From Amycolatopsis sp. 2-15 (GTDB lineage: Bacteria; Actinomycetota; Actinomycetes; Mycobacteriales; Pseudonocardiaceae), in NCBI RefSeq assembly GCF_030285625.1, contig NZ_CP127294.1:1560001-1624000 (forward strand): a stretch of DNA of 64,000 nt, given 5' to 3'. Below the pieces are notes generated by a model that was not told the DNA's origin, made no database searches, and worked only from the letters and a program-made list of their open reading frames with translations. Positions within the stretch are counted from its first letter, which is position 1. Each line of letters opens with the position of its first letter. This document shows, one piece after another, positions 41,815 through 49,781 of the stretch. The translations under genes were made by a program, and so were the position numbers.

Positions 41815-42801
41815 TCAAGACCTGAGCGCGGGCAGCACCTCGGCGCCGATCCGCGCGATGTTCTCCTCCGTGCCCTCCGGCGTACCGGACGCCTCCACGA
41901 ACATGATCACGTGGGCGGCCCCGGTGCGCCGGAGGCTCGTTTCCAGCGTCGCCACGCAGTAGTCCGGATCCCCGACCGGGTGGATCTCGCACAGGTGCTC
42001 GGTGTACTCGTGCGGATCACGCGACGGACCGGGCCGGCCATCCACCGTCACGTGGGCGCCGAGCCCGTCGGAAAGCCAGCCGGGCAACGACTTCCGCATC
42101 ACGTCGAGGGCCGCCTCACGGCTGTCGCCGACCTCGCAGAGGACCGTGGACACGTGGTTGTTGTGCCCGCCGTAGGCCTCGACGGTCGCGGCCTTCTCGT
42201 CGTCACCGGCGTGAAGCCCGAGCAGCATCGGCAAGCCGCGCTCGGCAGCCAGCCGCACGGCGTCGGACTTCGGCCCGCCGGCCGCCACGACCACCTCCGG
42301 CCGCCGCCGCGGCGCCGGCACCAGCGGCACCTCGCGGAAGGCGAAGTGTTCACCAGCCGCGGACGCGGTGCCGTTCGCAGCGGTGAGCAGCACGTCGAGT
42401 GATTCCTCGAAACCGCTCTCGTACCGCTCGAGCCCGGTGCCGAACACCTCCAGGTCCTGCCACGGCCCGCCGCGCCCGACGCCGAGGCGCAGCCGGCCGC
42501 CGGACACCGCGTCGAGCATCGACCACTGCTCCGCCAGCGCCACCGGGTGCGTCGTCGACAGCACGCTCACCGCCGTGCCGACGGCGATCCGCGACGTGCG
42601 CCCGAGGACGTGCGCGGCGAGCGTGATCGCCGACGGGCACACGCCGTAGGGCAGGAAGTGGTGCTCGGCGAGCCAGACGTCGTCGAAGCCCGCCGCCTCG
42701 GCGGCCTCGGCCGCGCGCACGGTCCTGAGCAGCACTTCGGCGTCCTCCTGCCCCGGGAACCGCCCGGAGACGAGGAAGACGCCGAAGCGGGTGTGCCTCA
42801 G
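41815..42801 (-). CDS. LLM-class flavin-dependent oxidoreductase
   Basis: About 328 residues form a luciferase-like TIM barrel (FGVFLVSGRFPGQED, FDDVWLAEHHFLPYG, RIAVGTAVSVLSTTHP, RLRLGVGRGGPWQDLEVFG), using reduced flavin, possibly F420 or FMN. The substrate is unknown. The start is odd: family members begin one or two residues before RFGVFL, but no ATG, GTG or TTG is present there. The best candidate is CTG 42801, which overlaps the stop of the small membrane protein gene as CTGA. The frame is open upstream but that sequence belongs to the two preceding genes. Confidence 0.87.
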   Translation of the reverse strand: MRHTRFGVFLVSGRFPGQEDAEVLLRTVRAAEAAEAAGFDDVWLAEHHFLPYGVCPSAITLAAHVLGRTSRIAVGTAVSVLSTTHPVALAEQWSMLDAVSGGRLRLGVGRGGPWQDLEVFGTGLERYESGFEESLDVLLTAANGTASAAGEHFAFREVPLVPAPRRRPEVVVAAGGPKSDAVRLAAERGLPMLLGLHAGDDEKAATVEAYGGHNNHVSTVLCEVGDSREAALDVMRKSLPGWLSDGLGAHVTVDGRPGPSRDPHEYTEHLCEIHPVGDPDYCVATLETSLRRTGAAHVIMFVEASGTPEGTEENIARIGAEVLPALRS

Positions 42802-42956
42802 TTGTCCACCGACACTTCGTTGAACGGCAGCAGTGGGTCGAGCCACGGGAACACCACGAACATCAGCAGCGCGATGATGCCGAGCACCAGCACGACCGCG
42901 ATCGTCAGCTTCGCTGCGAACGGTCCCGGCAGGCGCCGCCAGAGCCACGCGTACAT
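42798..42956 (-). CDS. Small membrane protein next to sortase
   Basis: The 52 residues consist of a short basic start (MYAWLWRRLPGPFAAK), one strong membrane helix (LTIAVVLVLGIIALLMFVVF) and an acidic end (NEVSVDN). ATG 42956 overlaps the sortase stop as TGATG. It is probably co-translated with the sortase; small proteins of this sort are common beside class E sortases in actinomycetes. No function is known to me. Confidence 0.8.
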   Translation of the reverse strand: MYAWLWRRLPGPFAAKLTIAVVLVLGIIALLMFVVFPWLDPLLPFNEVSVDN

Positions 42957-44353
42957 CAGGCAGCACCGCCGATCTCGGTCAGGAGCTTCCCGTAGTCGGC
43001 CACCTGCGACTTCGGCACCTGCTGCGTGAGCACGGACGTGATGATCAGCCGTTGCTTCGCGGAGAACTGCGGGTGACACGTTGTGAGCGTGAGCAGCGAC
43101 GCCTCCTGCGCCTTCGGCAGCGTGTCGGCCGGCTTGTACGGCACCGGGTTCACGGCGTCGCCCTGGCTCGGGAGCACGACCTTGCGGCCGAACGTCTGGT
43201 CGTACGCACCGCCGCCCGCGATGCTCGGGTTGCGCAGCGTCGACACGCCCTTGCACTCCGGCTGCGCGCCCTTGCCACTGCTCCAGCCGGAGATCTCGTC
43301 GTCGTAGGGCAGGACCTTGTAGATGTAGAAGTCGGTCTGCGTCTCGATCACGATCTGGTCACACGAGCTGAGGTTGTCCAGGTCGTTGAACGGCGCGCCC
43401 TTGCCCACGCGGTGGCCGGCGACGCCGAAGTTGCCGGGCTCGCCGGGCAGCGCCGTGCCCTTGTAGTGGCCGGGGCCGATGGCGAGCGAGTCTTCGCCCG
43501 TGCCCTCCTGGATCGTGAAGTTGAAGTCGGCGCCGAACGCCGGGATGTGGATGCGCGCGAACGCCTTGCCGTCGACGAGGCCGGGGTGCAGCGTGCGGTC
43601 CTTGGCCCAGTCGCCCTGGAGCTGGTCACTCGCCGCCGACTGCTTCTCGGCCGAGAACAGGTCGGTCACGTAGACCTCGTAGACCATGAACAGCAGCACG
43701 ACCAGGCCGAGCGTGATGAGGATTTCCCCGGCCGTGCGGATCGCGACGCCACTCTTGCCCAGCGATGCGGGCTGGGGCTTCTCCTTCAGCGCGGTGCTGC
43801 CGCCGGCTTCGACGGCGGCGAAGACCTCCGTGGGCTGATCGGCCACGACGGGCCGCGGCCTGCGCCTGGGGTCGGGCCCACCGCCGCGCGGCGGCTGCGT
43901 GGGACGGCCGGTCCCGCGGGGCGGGGTGCCCATCCGCTCGGTGCTTTGCGGCGCCGTTCCCTCGGTGCGCGGCGGGAGATTCAGGCGCTCGGTGCCGCGA
44001 GGCGGAGTACCGGTTCCCTCGGCCCGGGCGGCGGCGCGTCGGCCCGGGTCACCCTGCGGGCGTCGAGAAGAAGGTGGCGGGTTCCGCTGGTCGGCCGCGT
44101 CAGGGCCGTACTGCTGAGCGGGACGCGGCTGCCGCTGTTCGGGTGATCTGCGCTGGTCGGCCTGCCTGCGCGCCGGGTCACCCGCGACCCGGCGGGGCGG
44201 CGGCGGCACTCTCGGGGTGGGGTCCTCCGGGGGCTGCCTGCGCGGTCTCGCGGCGCCATCGGCACCAGGCGGCGGCTGGCGTCGCCGCTGGCCGTCAGGC
44301 CCTCCAGTGGGGCGGCGGCGGTCGTCTTCACCCGGCCAATCCTGCGTCGTCAC
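42956..44353 (-). CDS. Class E sortase with long disordered N terminus
   Basis: The 465 residues start at GTG 44353, which has AGAGGAG eight bases before it; the GTG at 44368 overlaps that site. Residues 1-190 are very rich in Arg, Pro, Gln and Thr and probably disordered in the cytoplasm. One membrane helix (ILITLGLVVLLFMVYEVYV) comes before the sortase domain with His in GVAGHRVG, catalytic Cys in LTTCHPQFSA and Arg in KQRLIIT. Class E sortases attach LAXTG-type surface proteins to the wall or build pili. The N-terminal extension is much longer than in the typical 200-350 residue enzymes. Confidence 0.92.
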   Translation of the reverse strand: MTTQDWPGEDDRRRPTGGPDGQRRRQPPPGADGAARPRRQPPEDPTPRVPPPPRRVAGDPARRQADQRRSPEQRQPRPAQQYGPDAADQRNPPPSSRRPQGDPGRRAAARAEGTGTPPRGTERLNLPPRTEGTAPQSTERMGTPPRGTGRPTQPPRGGGPDPRRRPRPVVADQPTEVFAAVEAGGSTALKEKPQPASLGKSGVAIRTAGEILITLGLVVLLFMVYEVYVTDLFSAEKQSAASDQLQGDWAKDRTLHPGLVDGKAFARIHIPAFGADFNFTIQEGTGEDSLAIGPGHYKGTALPGEPGNFGVAGHRVGKGAPFNDLDNLSSCDQIVIETQTDFYIYKVLPYDDEISGWSSGKGAQPECKGVSTLRNPSIAGGGAYDQTFGRKVVLPSQGDAVNPVPYKPADTLPKAQEASLLTLTTCHPQFSAKQRLIITSVLTQQVPKSQVADYGKLLTEIGGAA

Positions 44354-44451
44354 GCAAGCTCCTCTCACACCGCCGGTGGAACTGCCGGTGGCGCTATTGT
44401 CACAGTCCGGAAATCCGACCGCTCCCGCCCGGTGCTCTGGAGCCGTCGTTT

Positions 44452-44461
44452 ACGTTAACGT
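44452..44461. promoter_or_regulatory. Perfect palindrome between sortase and crgA
   Basis: ACGTTAACGT lies in the 202-base divergent region between the sortase start (44353) and crgA (44556), about 95 bases before crgA. It is AT-rich against its surroundings and could be a regulator site. A CACGTG core stands just after it. Confidence 0.35.
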
Positions 44462-44555
44462 GTTCACGTGGCGCTGGTTGCGCAACCCGACGAGCGGGAC
44501 GCCCGCGAACAGGCACCGCCACCAGGCAGAGCCAGAACAGCACGCGAGGAACACG

Positions 44556-44822
44556 ATGCCGAAGTCCAAGGTCCGCAAGAAGACCGCGTACACCCCGCCC
44601 GTTGATCGCCGGACGCCGGTGAAGGTCAAGGCCGCGGGCCCGTCGAACCTGTTCTACAAGATCGTCATGTTCGGCCTCATGCTCCTCGGGCTGCTGTGGC
44701 TCATCGTGAACTACATCGCCGGCGACAAGATTTCGTTCCTGACCTCTCTCGGGAACTGGAACTTCGGCATCGGTTTCGCGGCGATGATCGTCGGCCTGCT
44801 CATGACCATGCGCTGGCGCTGA
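44556..44822 (+). CDS. crgA: CrgA cell division protein
   Basis: The 88 residues match CrgA, a small membrane protein that binds FtsZ and recruits penicillin-binding proteins to the septum. It starts MPKSKVRKKTAYTPPVD, has two membrane helices (YKIVMFGLMLLGLLWLIVNYI and FGIGFAAMIVGLLMTMRW) and lies at the place where crgA is found in mycobacteria and streptomycetes. ATG 44556 is preceded by GCGAGGA; the open frame further upstream has no start with a site. Confidence 0.95.
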   Translation: MPKSKVRKKTAYTPPVDRRTPVKVKAAGPSNLFYKIVMFGLMLLGLLWLIVNYIAGDKISFLTSLGNWNFGIGFAAMIVGLLMTMRWR

Positions 44823-44842
44823 TCATTACTCCGGATGGCGGC

Positions 44843-44871
44843 TTGACACCGAATTACACCGGTGTGACTCA
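44843..44871 (+). promoter_or_regulatory. Promoter of the PH-domain gene, probably leaderless
   Basis: A perfect TTGACA at 44843-44848 is followed after 17 bases by GACTCA (44866-44871) as a weak -10. Transcription would then begin near 44878, exactly where the GTG start of the next gene lies. Leaderless messages are common in actinobacteria. The site lies 20 bases after the crgA stop. Confidence 0.5.
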
Positions 44872-44877
44872 TCCCCA

Positions 44878-45312
44878 GTGTGGATAACCTCTGTGGATAA
44901 CTACCCCACCTCGTGGGCACCCCTTCCGGCCCTTGTGGTAGTGGCCTGGCTGGTCACAGCCCTGCTGCTCGCCGGCGCGGTGCTCGACGGGCTCTTCGGC
45001 GACGGCAAGGGCGCAGTCCTGATGGGGCTCGCCACCGTGGCGATCGGGGCCTTCGCGGCGCACTGGAGCGTGGTCCGCCCACGCCTGTCCGTCGACGCCG
45101 AGGGCCTGGTCACCCGCACCCTCGGCGGCTCGCACCGCCTGCCGTGGGCCCGCACCTCCATCCAGCTGCGCACCACCCGCCGCCTGGGCCGCGACGGCGT
45201 CACACTGGAGCTGGAACACGACGACGAGCTCTACATCTTCGGCCGCATCGACCTCGGCGAAGACCCGCGAGACGTCATGGACGCGCTCACTGCCTTGCGT
45301 AGCGCGTTCTAA
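44878..45312 (+). CDS. Membrane protein with PH-like domain (Rv0010c-like)
   Basis: The 144 residues have two membrane helices (LPALVVVAWLVTALLLAGAVL and AVLMGLATVAIGAFAAHW) followed by a bacterial PH-like domain (RPRLSVDAEGLVTRTLGG, HRLPWARTSIQLRTTRRLGRDGVTLELE). The start may be GTG 44878 or GTG 44893; the promoter spacing favours the first as a leaderless start. The gene between crgA and ppiA is of this kind in mycobacteria (Rv0010c). Function is unknown. Two DnaA boxes overlap its first codons. Confidence 0.85.
   Translation: MWITSVDNYPTSWAPLPALVVVAWLVTALLLAGAVLDGLFGDGKGAVLMGLATVAIGAFAAHWSVVRPRLSVDAEGLVTRTLGGSHRLPWARTSIQLRTTRRLGRDGVTLELEHDDELYIFGRIDLGEDPRDVMDALTALRSAF
44879..44900 (+). 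promoter_or_regulatory. Tandem DnaA boxes
   Basis: TGTGGATAA occurs at 44879-44887 and again at 44892-44900, in the same direction with a 13-base period. Both equal the complement of the classic DnaA box TTATCCACA without mismatch. They cover the first codons of the PH-domain gene, so DnaA could repress it or be titrated here. Confidence 0.6.
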
Positions 45313-45321
45313 GCGGGCCTG

Positions 45322-45891
45322 CTAGCCGGCCGCCGGCGTCGCGGCGAGGAGAACCGCCGCGGTCTGCTTCGCGCGCCGTGCCGCGTCGGGCGTGCGCTCC
45401 CGAAGCGCGGTGACGACCGCGCCGTCCATGAGCAGGTGCAGCGCCTGGGCAGTGGGCTCCGGCGCGGGATGACCGCTGTCCCGCAGCAAGCCCGTGAGGT
45501 AGCCGATCACCGCGACCTTGTGTTCGTTGGCCACGTCGTGGGCCACGCTCGTGGGGTCGGCGGTCTCGACGATGGTGTTGATGAACGCACAGCCCCGGAA
45601 GTCCTGCCACCCGAACCGTTCCTCGAGGGCGTCGAACACCGCCAGCGGCTTGTCCGCGGCGGTGCCGGCCAGCGCCTCGACCCGTGCGGCAAGCCACTCC
45701 CGCCAGGCGGTGTCCCGGCGGCGCAGCACCTCGACGATCAGGTCGTCCTTGCTCGTGAAGTGCCGGTAGAAGGACGCCCGGCCCACTCCGGACTCCTCCA
45801 GGATTCGCTCGACGCCGACCGCACGAGTGCCGTCCGCGTAGAACAACCGCTCCGCCGACTCCAGCAGTCGCTGCCTCGCCTGGGTTGCCAT
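45322..45891 (-). CDS. TetR-family repressor
   Basis: The 189 residues have the TetR helix-turn-helix at 8-55 (RLLESAERLFYADGTRAVGVERILEESGVGRASFYRHFTS given in parts: AERLFYADG, ILEESGVGRASFYRHF) and a C-terminal ligand domain that contains FRGCAFINT and may bind a small hydrophobic molecule. It is divergent from the AhpD-like gene at 45989. Three matching operators fill the 97-base space between them, so it should repress both itself and its neighbour. Confidence 0.93.
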   Translation of the reverse strand: MATQARQRLLESAERLFYADGTRAVGVERILEESGVGRASFYRHFTSKDDLIVEVLRRRDTAWREWLAARVEALAGTAADKPLAVFDALEERFGWQDFRGCAFINTIVETADPTSVAHDVANEHKVAVIGYLTGLLRDSGHPAPEPTAQALHLLMDGAVVTALRERTPDAARRAKQTAAVLLAATPAAG

Positions 45892-45899
45892 GCCAAAAT

Positions 45900-45975
45900 G
45901 GTACCAGTCGGTTCCGTCTTGACAAGATGGAACCAGTTGGTACCGTTATCAAGTCAGATGGAACCGACTGGTACC
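45900..45975. promoter_or_regulatory. Three TetR operators between divergent genes
   Basis: GGTACC-AGTC-GGTTCC (45900-45915), GGAACC-AGTT-GGTACC (45929-45944) and GGAACC-GACT-GGTACC (45960-45975) are copies of one 16-base near-palindrome; the first is the exact reverse complement of the third. Their centres are 29 and 31 bases apart, close to three helical turns, so dimers would sit on the same face of the DNA. A TTGACA lies at 45919-45924 between the first two. Confidence 0.8.
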
Positions 45976-45988
45976 AACTGGAGAACTC

Positions 45989-46759
45989 ATGCCTCGCGTC
46001 CCGCAGCTCGCCCTCGACCAGGCCGACCTCAGCACCGAGCAGCGCGAGCTGCTGGAGCAGACCAAGGCTCAGCTCGGCAAGGTGCCCAACCTGTACGCGG
46101 CGATCGCCAACGGGCCCGCCACCCTGCGCGGATACCTGGCGCTGCGCGACTCCCTCGGACACGGCGTGCTCGACGCGCGCACCAGGGTGAAACTCGCGCT
46201 GCTTATCGCCCAGGAAAACGGCTGCGAGTACTGCGTCGCCGCCCACACGATGCGCGGCAGCCGCCTGTTCAAGATGTCCGCCCAGCAGCTGCTCGACACC
46301 CGCCACGCCCTCGACGACGACCACCACACCGAAGCCGTGCTGCGCGTCGCGGTGATCGTGCTCCGCTCGGGCGGGCGGATCGACGACAAGGCCATCGCGA
46401 GCGCTCGCGAAGCCGGCGTCACCGACGCGGAGCTGATGGAGATCGTCGGCCACATCGCGCTCAACGTGCTCTCCAACTACGCCAACCACCTCGCCCAGCC
46501 GGACCTGGACTTCCCCGCGATCGAGCTCGAGCCGCGTGACGAAATGTCCCGGTCGTGGCAGCGCGCCGACGAGGTGGAGCTCGTCGAGGGATACGTGCTC
46601 ACCGACGCCGAAGGCACTGAAACCCGCACGGTGCGCAACGTGGAGATCTCCTACAGCGGCGGGTTCGTGCACATCCGCCACGTCGGGGCCGACCTCGTGC
46701 AAACGGTGTCCGCGCCGGGGATCCGCCGCATCCGCCAGGGCCTGCCGACCGCCGCGTAA
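45989..46759 (+). CDS. Carboxymuconolactone decarboxylase/AhpD-family protein
   Basis: The 256 residues have an AhpD-type domain (1-185) with the redox motif CEYCVAAH (CxxCxxxH) and the flanking LNVLSNYANHLAQPDLDFP. AhpD-like proteins act as peroxidase partners or detoxify reactive compounds. A C-terminal part of about 70 residues (VELVEGYVLTDAEGTETRTV and following strands) is not part of the usual fold and I do not recognise it. ATG 45989 is preceded by GGAGAAC. Expression is very likely controlled by the divergent TetR protein. Confidence 0.88.
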   Translation: MPRVPQLALDQADLSTEQRELLEQTKAQLGKVPNLYAAIANGPATLRGYLALRDSLGHGVLDARTRVKLALLIAQENGCEYCVAAHTMRGSRLFKMSAQQLLDTRHALDDDHHTEAVLRVAVIVLRSGGRIDDKAIASAREAGVTDAELMEIVGHIALNVLSNYANHLAQPDLDFPAIELEPRDEMSRSWQRADEVELVEGYVLTDAEGTETRTVRNVEISYSGGFVHIRHVGADLVQTVSAPGIRRIRQGLPTAA

Positions 46760-46819
46760 GCCCGGGTCGATCGCCTGCCGGCCGAGTCGAGGGGCCCGGC
46801 CGGTGGGCGGCAACCGTTC

Positions 46820-47734
46820 CTAACTCACCAGCGACGAGAGCACGACGCCGCGGTAGACGGACAGGCCGATCAGCGCCACCACGATGATCGACACACCGAT
46901 CACCTGCCAGCGGACTCGGTCGCGGTCCGGCGCGTAGAGGATCGCCACGGCCACGAGCGCACCCGTGATGAGCCCGCCGACGTGGGCGAGGATCGAGATG
47001 CCGGGGATCGAGAACGTGATGTAGGCGTTGATCGCCAGCGAGACCAGCAACCAGCTCGGGTTGAGCTTGAGCTTGACGACGATCACCGCGTAGCAGCCCA
47101 TCAGGCCGAACAACGCGCCCGAGGCGCCGCCGGAGACCTGGAACGGGTTGTCGAAAAGCAGCACCGCGACGGACGCGCCGAGCATCGACACGAAGTAGAG
47201 CGCCGTGTACCGGGCTTTGCCGAACACCTGCTCCAGTGCGCGGCCCATCATCCACAGCGAGAACATGTTCGCGGCGATGTGAATGATCCCGAAATGCACG
47301 AAGCCCGACGTGAAGATGCGCCACCACTCACCACCGACGAGGGTGATGGCGGGCCGCATGGCGCCGGCGAGATCGATCGACGCGTTGCTGTTGTCGAGAC
47401 TCTTCGCCTGCAGCGCGGTGATCAGGTAGATCAAGACGTTGACGGCGAGCAACGTGATCGTGACGACGACGGAGCTCGTCGGCCGGGCTCCCGCGATCGT
47501 GCGCGTGCCCATGCCGGAGTTCTGATACTGGCGGTGCTGCTGCCGCGTCTGCTGCGAGCCGGCGTGCACGCAGTCGGTGCACTGGAAGCCGACGGGGGCT
47601 TCCCGGAGGCAGTCGGGGCACGCCGGACGTCCGCAGCGCGCACAGCTGAGACCGGTCGGGCGGTTGGGGTGCCACCAGCAACCGGGGAGCGCGGCCTGCG
47701 GAGGGTACGCGGGGGGATTCGGCGGTTGGTTCAC
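46820..47734 (-). CDS. Rhomboid-family intramembrane serine protease
   Basis: The 304 residues have an N-terminal B-box-like zinc finger (CWWHPNRPTGLSCARCG, CPDC, CTDC; about 19-55) and a six-helix rhomboid domain. The catalytic pair is Ser205 (GGASGALFG) and His251 (LAHVGG). Helix 2 has the HFGIIHIAANM motif. Rhomboids cut membrane proteins inside the bilayer; the natural substrate is unknown. A rhomboid at this place, next to ppiA, is usual in actinobacteria. Confidence 0.95.
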   Translation of the reverse strand: MNQPPNPPAYPPQAALPGCWWHPNRPTGLSCARCGRPACPDCLREAPVGFQCTDCVHAGSQQTRQQHRQYQNSGMGTRTIAGARPTSSVVVTITLLAVNVLIYLITALQAKSLDNSNASIDLAGAMRPAITLVGGEWWRIFTSGFVHFGIIHIAANMFSLWMMGRALEQVFGKARYTALYFVSMLGASVAVLLFDNPFQVSGGASGALFGLMGCYAVIVVKLKLNPSWLLVSLAINAYITFSIPGISILAHVGGLITGALVAVAILYAPDRDRVRWQVIGVSIIVVALIGLSVYRGVVLSSLVS

Positions 47735-47771
47735 GATGACTCCAACCTACCGAAATCCCCCCGAGACGGCC

Positions 47772-48296
47772 TCAGGCCTCGATGGTGACCTTCTCGATGA
47801 CGACGTCGGACAGCGGCTTGTCCGCCGGGCCGGTCGCCGCGCGCGCGATCGCGTCGACGACGTTGCGGGACTCCTGGTCCGCCACCTCGCCGAAGATCGT
47901 GTGCTTGAAGTTCAGGTGGGTCGTCGGCGAGACGGTGATGAAGAACTGCGAGCCGTTGGTGCCGGGCCCGGCGTTCGCCATCGCCAGCAGGTAGGGCTTG
48001 TTGAACTGCAGCTCGGGGTGGAACTCGTCGCCGAACTTGTAGCCGGGGCCGCCGCGACCGGTGCCGGTCGGGTCTCCGCCCTGGATCATGAAGCCGTCGA
48101 TGACCCGGTGGAAGATCGAGCCGTCGTAGAACGGGCCGGAGTTCGTGCCCTGCGCGTTCGGCTGCGTGTACTCCTTGGAGCCGTCGGCCAGCCCCACGAA
48201 GTTCGCGACCGTCTTCGGCGCGTGGTCGGGGAGCAGGTTCACGTGGATGTCACCCTGATTGGTGTGCAGGGTGGCCTTGCGGGCGCTTTCAGTCAC
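47772..48296 (-). CDS. ppiA: Cyclophilin-type peptidyl-prolyl isomerase
   Basis: The 174 residues are a cyclophilin domain (NQGDIHVNLLPDHAPKTVANF, FHRVIDGFMIQGGDPTGTGRGGPGYKFGDEF, GTNGSQFFITV, FGEV). It isomerises prolyl bonds and lacks a signal peptide. The gene order ppiA-rhomboid matches the mycobacterial gyrA region, supporting the symbol. It is divergent from the cwsA homologue; the 206 bases between them should hold both promoters. Confidence 0.95.
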   Translation of the reverse strand: MTESARKATLHTNQGDIHVNLLPDHAPKTVANFVGLADGSKEYTQPNAQGTNSGPFYDGSIFHRVIDGFMIQGGDPTGTGRGGPGYKFGDEFHPELQFNKPYLLAMANAGPGTNGSQFFITVSPTTHLNFKHTIFGEVADQESRNVVDAIARAATGPADKPLSDVVIEKVTIEA

Positions 48297-48502
48297 GTCG
48301 CCATCGTGCCATCCCTTCCCACATTTGGGGGGTTCAGGGGGCTCGCCACGGGGAAACCCGGCGGTAGGACCGCAGGAAGATGGGCATTTCCCGAGGTTTC
48401 ACCGGTTCCCGATGGGGGAAGACACAGCGTCACGCCGGGAAAAAGGGCACGATAGGTTACGGGCAACAGAGCGATATCAAAACGATTGGTGAGGTGAAGG
48501 CC

Positions 48503-49125
48503 ATGACCCGGGCCGCAGATTCGGTGGGCGAGTCGGTGAAGTCCGGCGCGGTCGGCCTGCGCAAGCGAGCCACCGAAGCGGGCAAGGCGGGGCGGCTTCG
48601 GCGGCGAAAGCCGCGGAAGCCGGCGCCGAAGAGTTCGCCAAGCAGAGCCGCCGGGCACGCAAGAAGCTCGCGAAGAAGACCGAGCTGACGCGCAAGGAGC
48701 TCAAGAAGAGCTCGGCCGCGGCTCGCAAGGAGGCCCTCGCCCGCGTCGCCGAGCTGAAGAAGCCCGGGCGCAAGGCGAAGAAGGCCGCGATCAAGGCCGC
48801 GAAGTCCGCCGGTGAATCGAAGCGCCGGGGCAAGAGGGACTTCAAGGCCGCGAAGAAGGACTTCCGCGCCGCGCTGGTCGAGGCGAAGTCGGCGGCCAAG
48901 GGCACGCGCAAGCGTCGCCGCTGGCCGTGGCTGCTCGGCCTGGGTGCCGTAGCTGTCGGCACGGCCGTGGTGCTGAAGTCGCGCCAGCAGGAGCCGCCGG
49001 TCGCCCCGGCGCCGCCGAAGGCCACCCCGCCGGCTCCCCCGGCGAAGCCCGCTTCGGAGACCAAGCCGTCTCCGGCGAGCAACGGCAAGGCGCCCAGCAC
49101 GCCGGCCGCCGAGAAGAAGAACTGA
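48503..49125 (+). pseudogene. cwsA: CwsA-like cell-wall protein, interrupted by a frameshift near 48588
   Basis: ATG 48503 starts MTRAADSVGESVKSGAVGL and the frame then turns into an unlikely Arg-rich sequence after AGKAG. In the -1 frame from about 48588 a coherent Ala/Lys-rich coiled-coil sequence (ASAAKAAEAGAEEFAKQSRR), a membrane helix (WPWLLGLGAVAVGTAVVL) and a Pro/Lys-rich tail run to TGA 49125. Neither part has a start of its own for the second frame. One base added to the GGGG run at 48584-48590 restores a single protein of about 207 residues. Position and layout suggest CwsA, a partner of CrgA in division. A sequencing error is as likely as real inactivation. Confidence 0.7.
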
Positions 49126-49138
49126 ACCAGACGCGAAG

Positions 49139-49173
49139 AGGGCCCCGGGATCGCCGTCCCGGGGCCCTTTTCC
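49139..49173. terminator. Bidirectional terminator after cwsA
   Basis: AGGGCCCCGGGA (49139-49150) and TCCCGGGGCCCT (49157-49168) form a perfect 12-base stem with a six-base loop, followed by TTTT on the plus strand. It separates cwsA from the convergent gene at 49191. Confidence 0.9.
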
Positions 49174-49190
49174 GTTGCTACTGAGGCAGA

Positions 49191-49643
49191 TCAGGCCATC
49201 GCGGCGTGCTTGTCGATGAGCTGGCCGAGGCGGGGCAGGGCCTCCTCGACGTTCTTCTTGCCGTTCGGGCGCAGCTTCGAGTAGACCTTCTTGATGCTGT
49301 CGCGGCTGCTGCGGTCGGCGCGCGAGTCGGTGACGCTCAGCAGCGCGTCGGAGGCCGCGTCGGAACGGCTGGTCAGGTACGCGCCGAAGTCGCTGCCGCC
49401 CTGGGCCCGGTAGTCGCCGTAGAACGGCTCGAGGGCCACGGCGAAGTCGTCCAGCAGGGTGTCGACGGCCGAGGGGATGATGCCCGGCTTGATCTTCTTG
49501 ACAGCGGCGAAGCCGGTCTTCACGACGGCGCCGGAGACCCCGCCCTTGTCGGACACCTCGGCGTCCACGAGGCCCTCGAGGTCGGTCACGACCGACGGGC
49601 GACGGCTGGAGTCGAGCAGGATTTCCTTGAGGGTGTCAGCCAC
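49191..49643 (-). CDS. DUF6918-like helical protein
   Basis: The 150 residues start at GTG 49643 (VADTLKEILLDSSRRPSVV), with AAGGACA before it. The sequence is mostly helical (TDLEGLVDAEVSDKGGVSGA, LLDDFAVALEPFYGDYRAQGGSDFG, SRDSIKKVYSKLRPNGKKNV). I recall this pattern from a conserved actinobacterial family without known function (DUF6918). No signal peptide, membrane helix or active site is visible. The frame upstream of the GTG is open but lacks a ribosome-binding site. Confidence 0.7.
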   Translation of the reverse strand: MADTLKEILLDSSRRPSVVTDLEGLVDAEVSDKGGVSGAVVKTGFAAVKKIKPGIIPSAVDTLLDDFAVALEPFYGDYRAQGGSDFGAYLTSRSDAASDALLSVTDSRADRSSRDSIKKVYSKLRPNGKKNVEEALPRLGQLIDKHAAMA

Positions 49644-49781
49644 GAATCTTGTCCTTGTCGTCGAGATGGCGAAGTGCTTGTGGTGCCGGACGGGCACCCG
49701 CCCGCGCGAGTGCTCCAGGCCTGCGCGTGCCGCACAGGGTAATACAAGATCAACTTCACTCACCCGTGTGGAGGCCACTAC

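Noticed and set aside
46781..46815. GC-rich inverted repeat between the AhpD-like and rhomboid genes as terminator
   Set aside because: CCGGCC and GGCCGG arms are short and common in this composition; not distinct enough to support.
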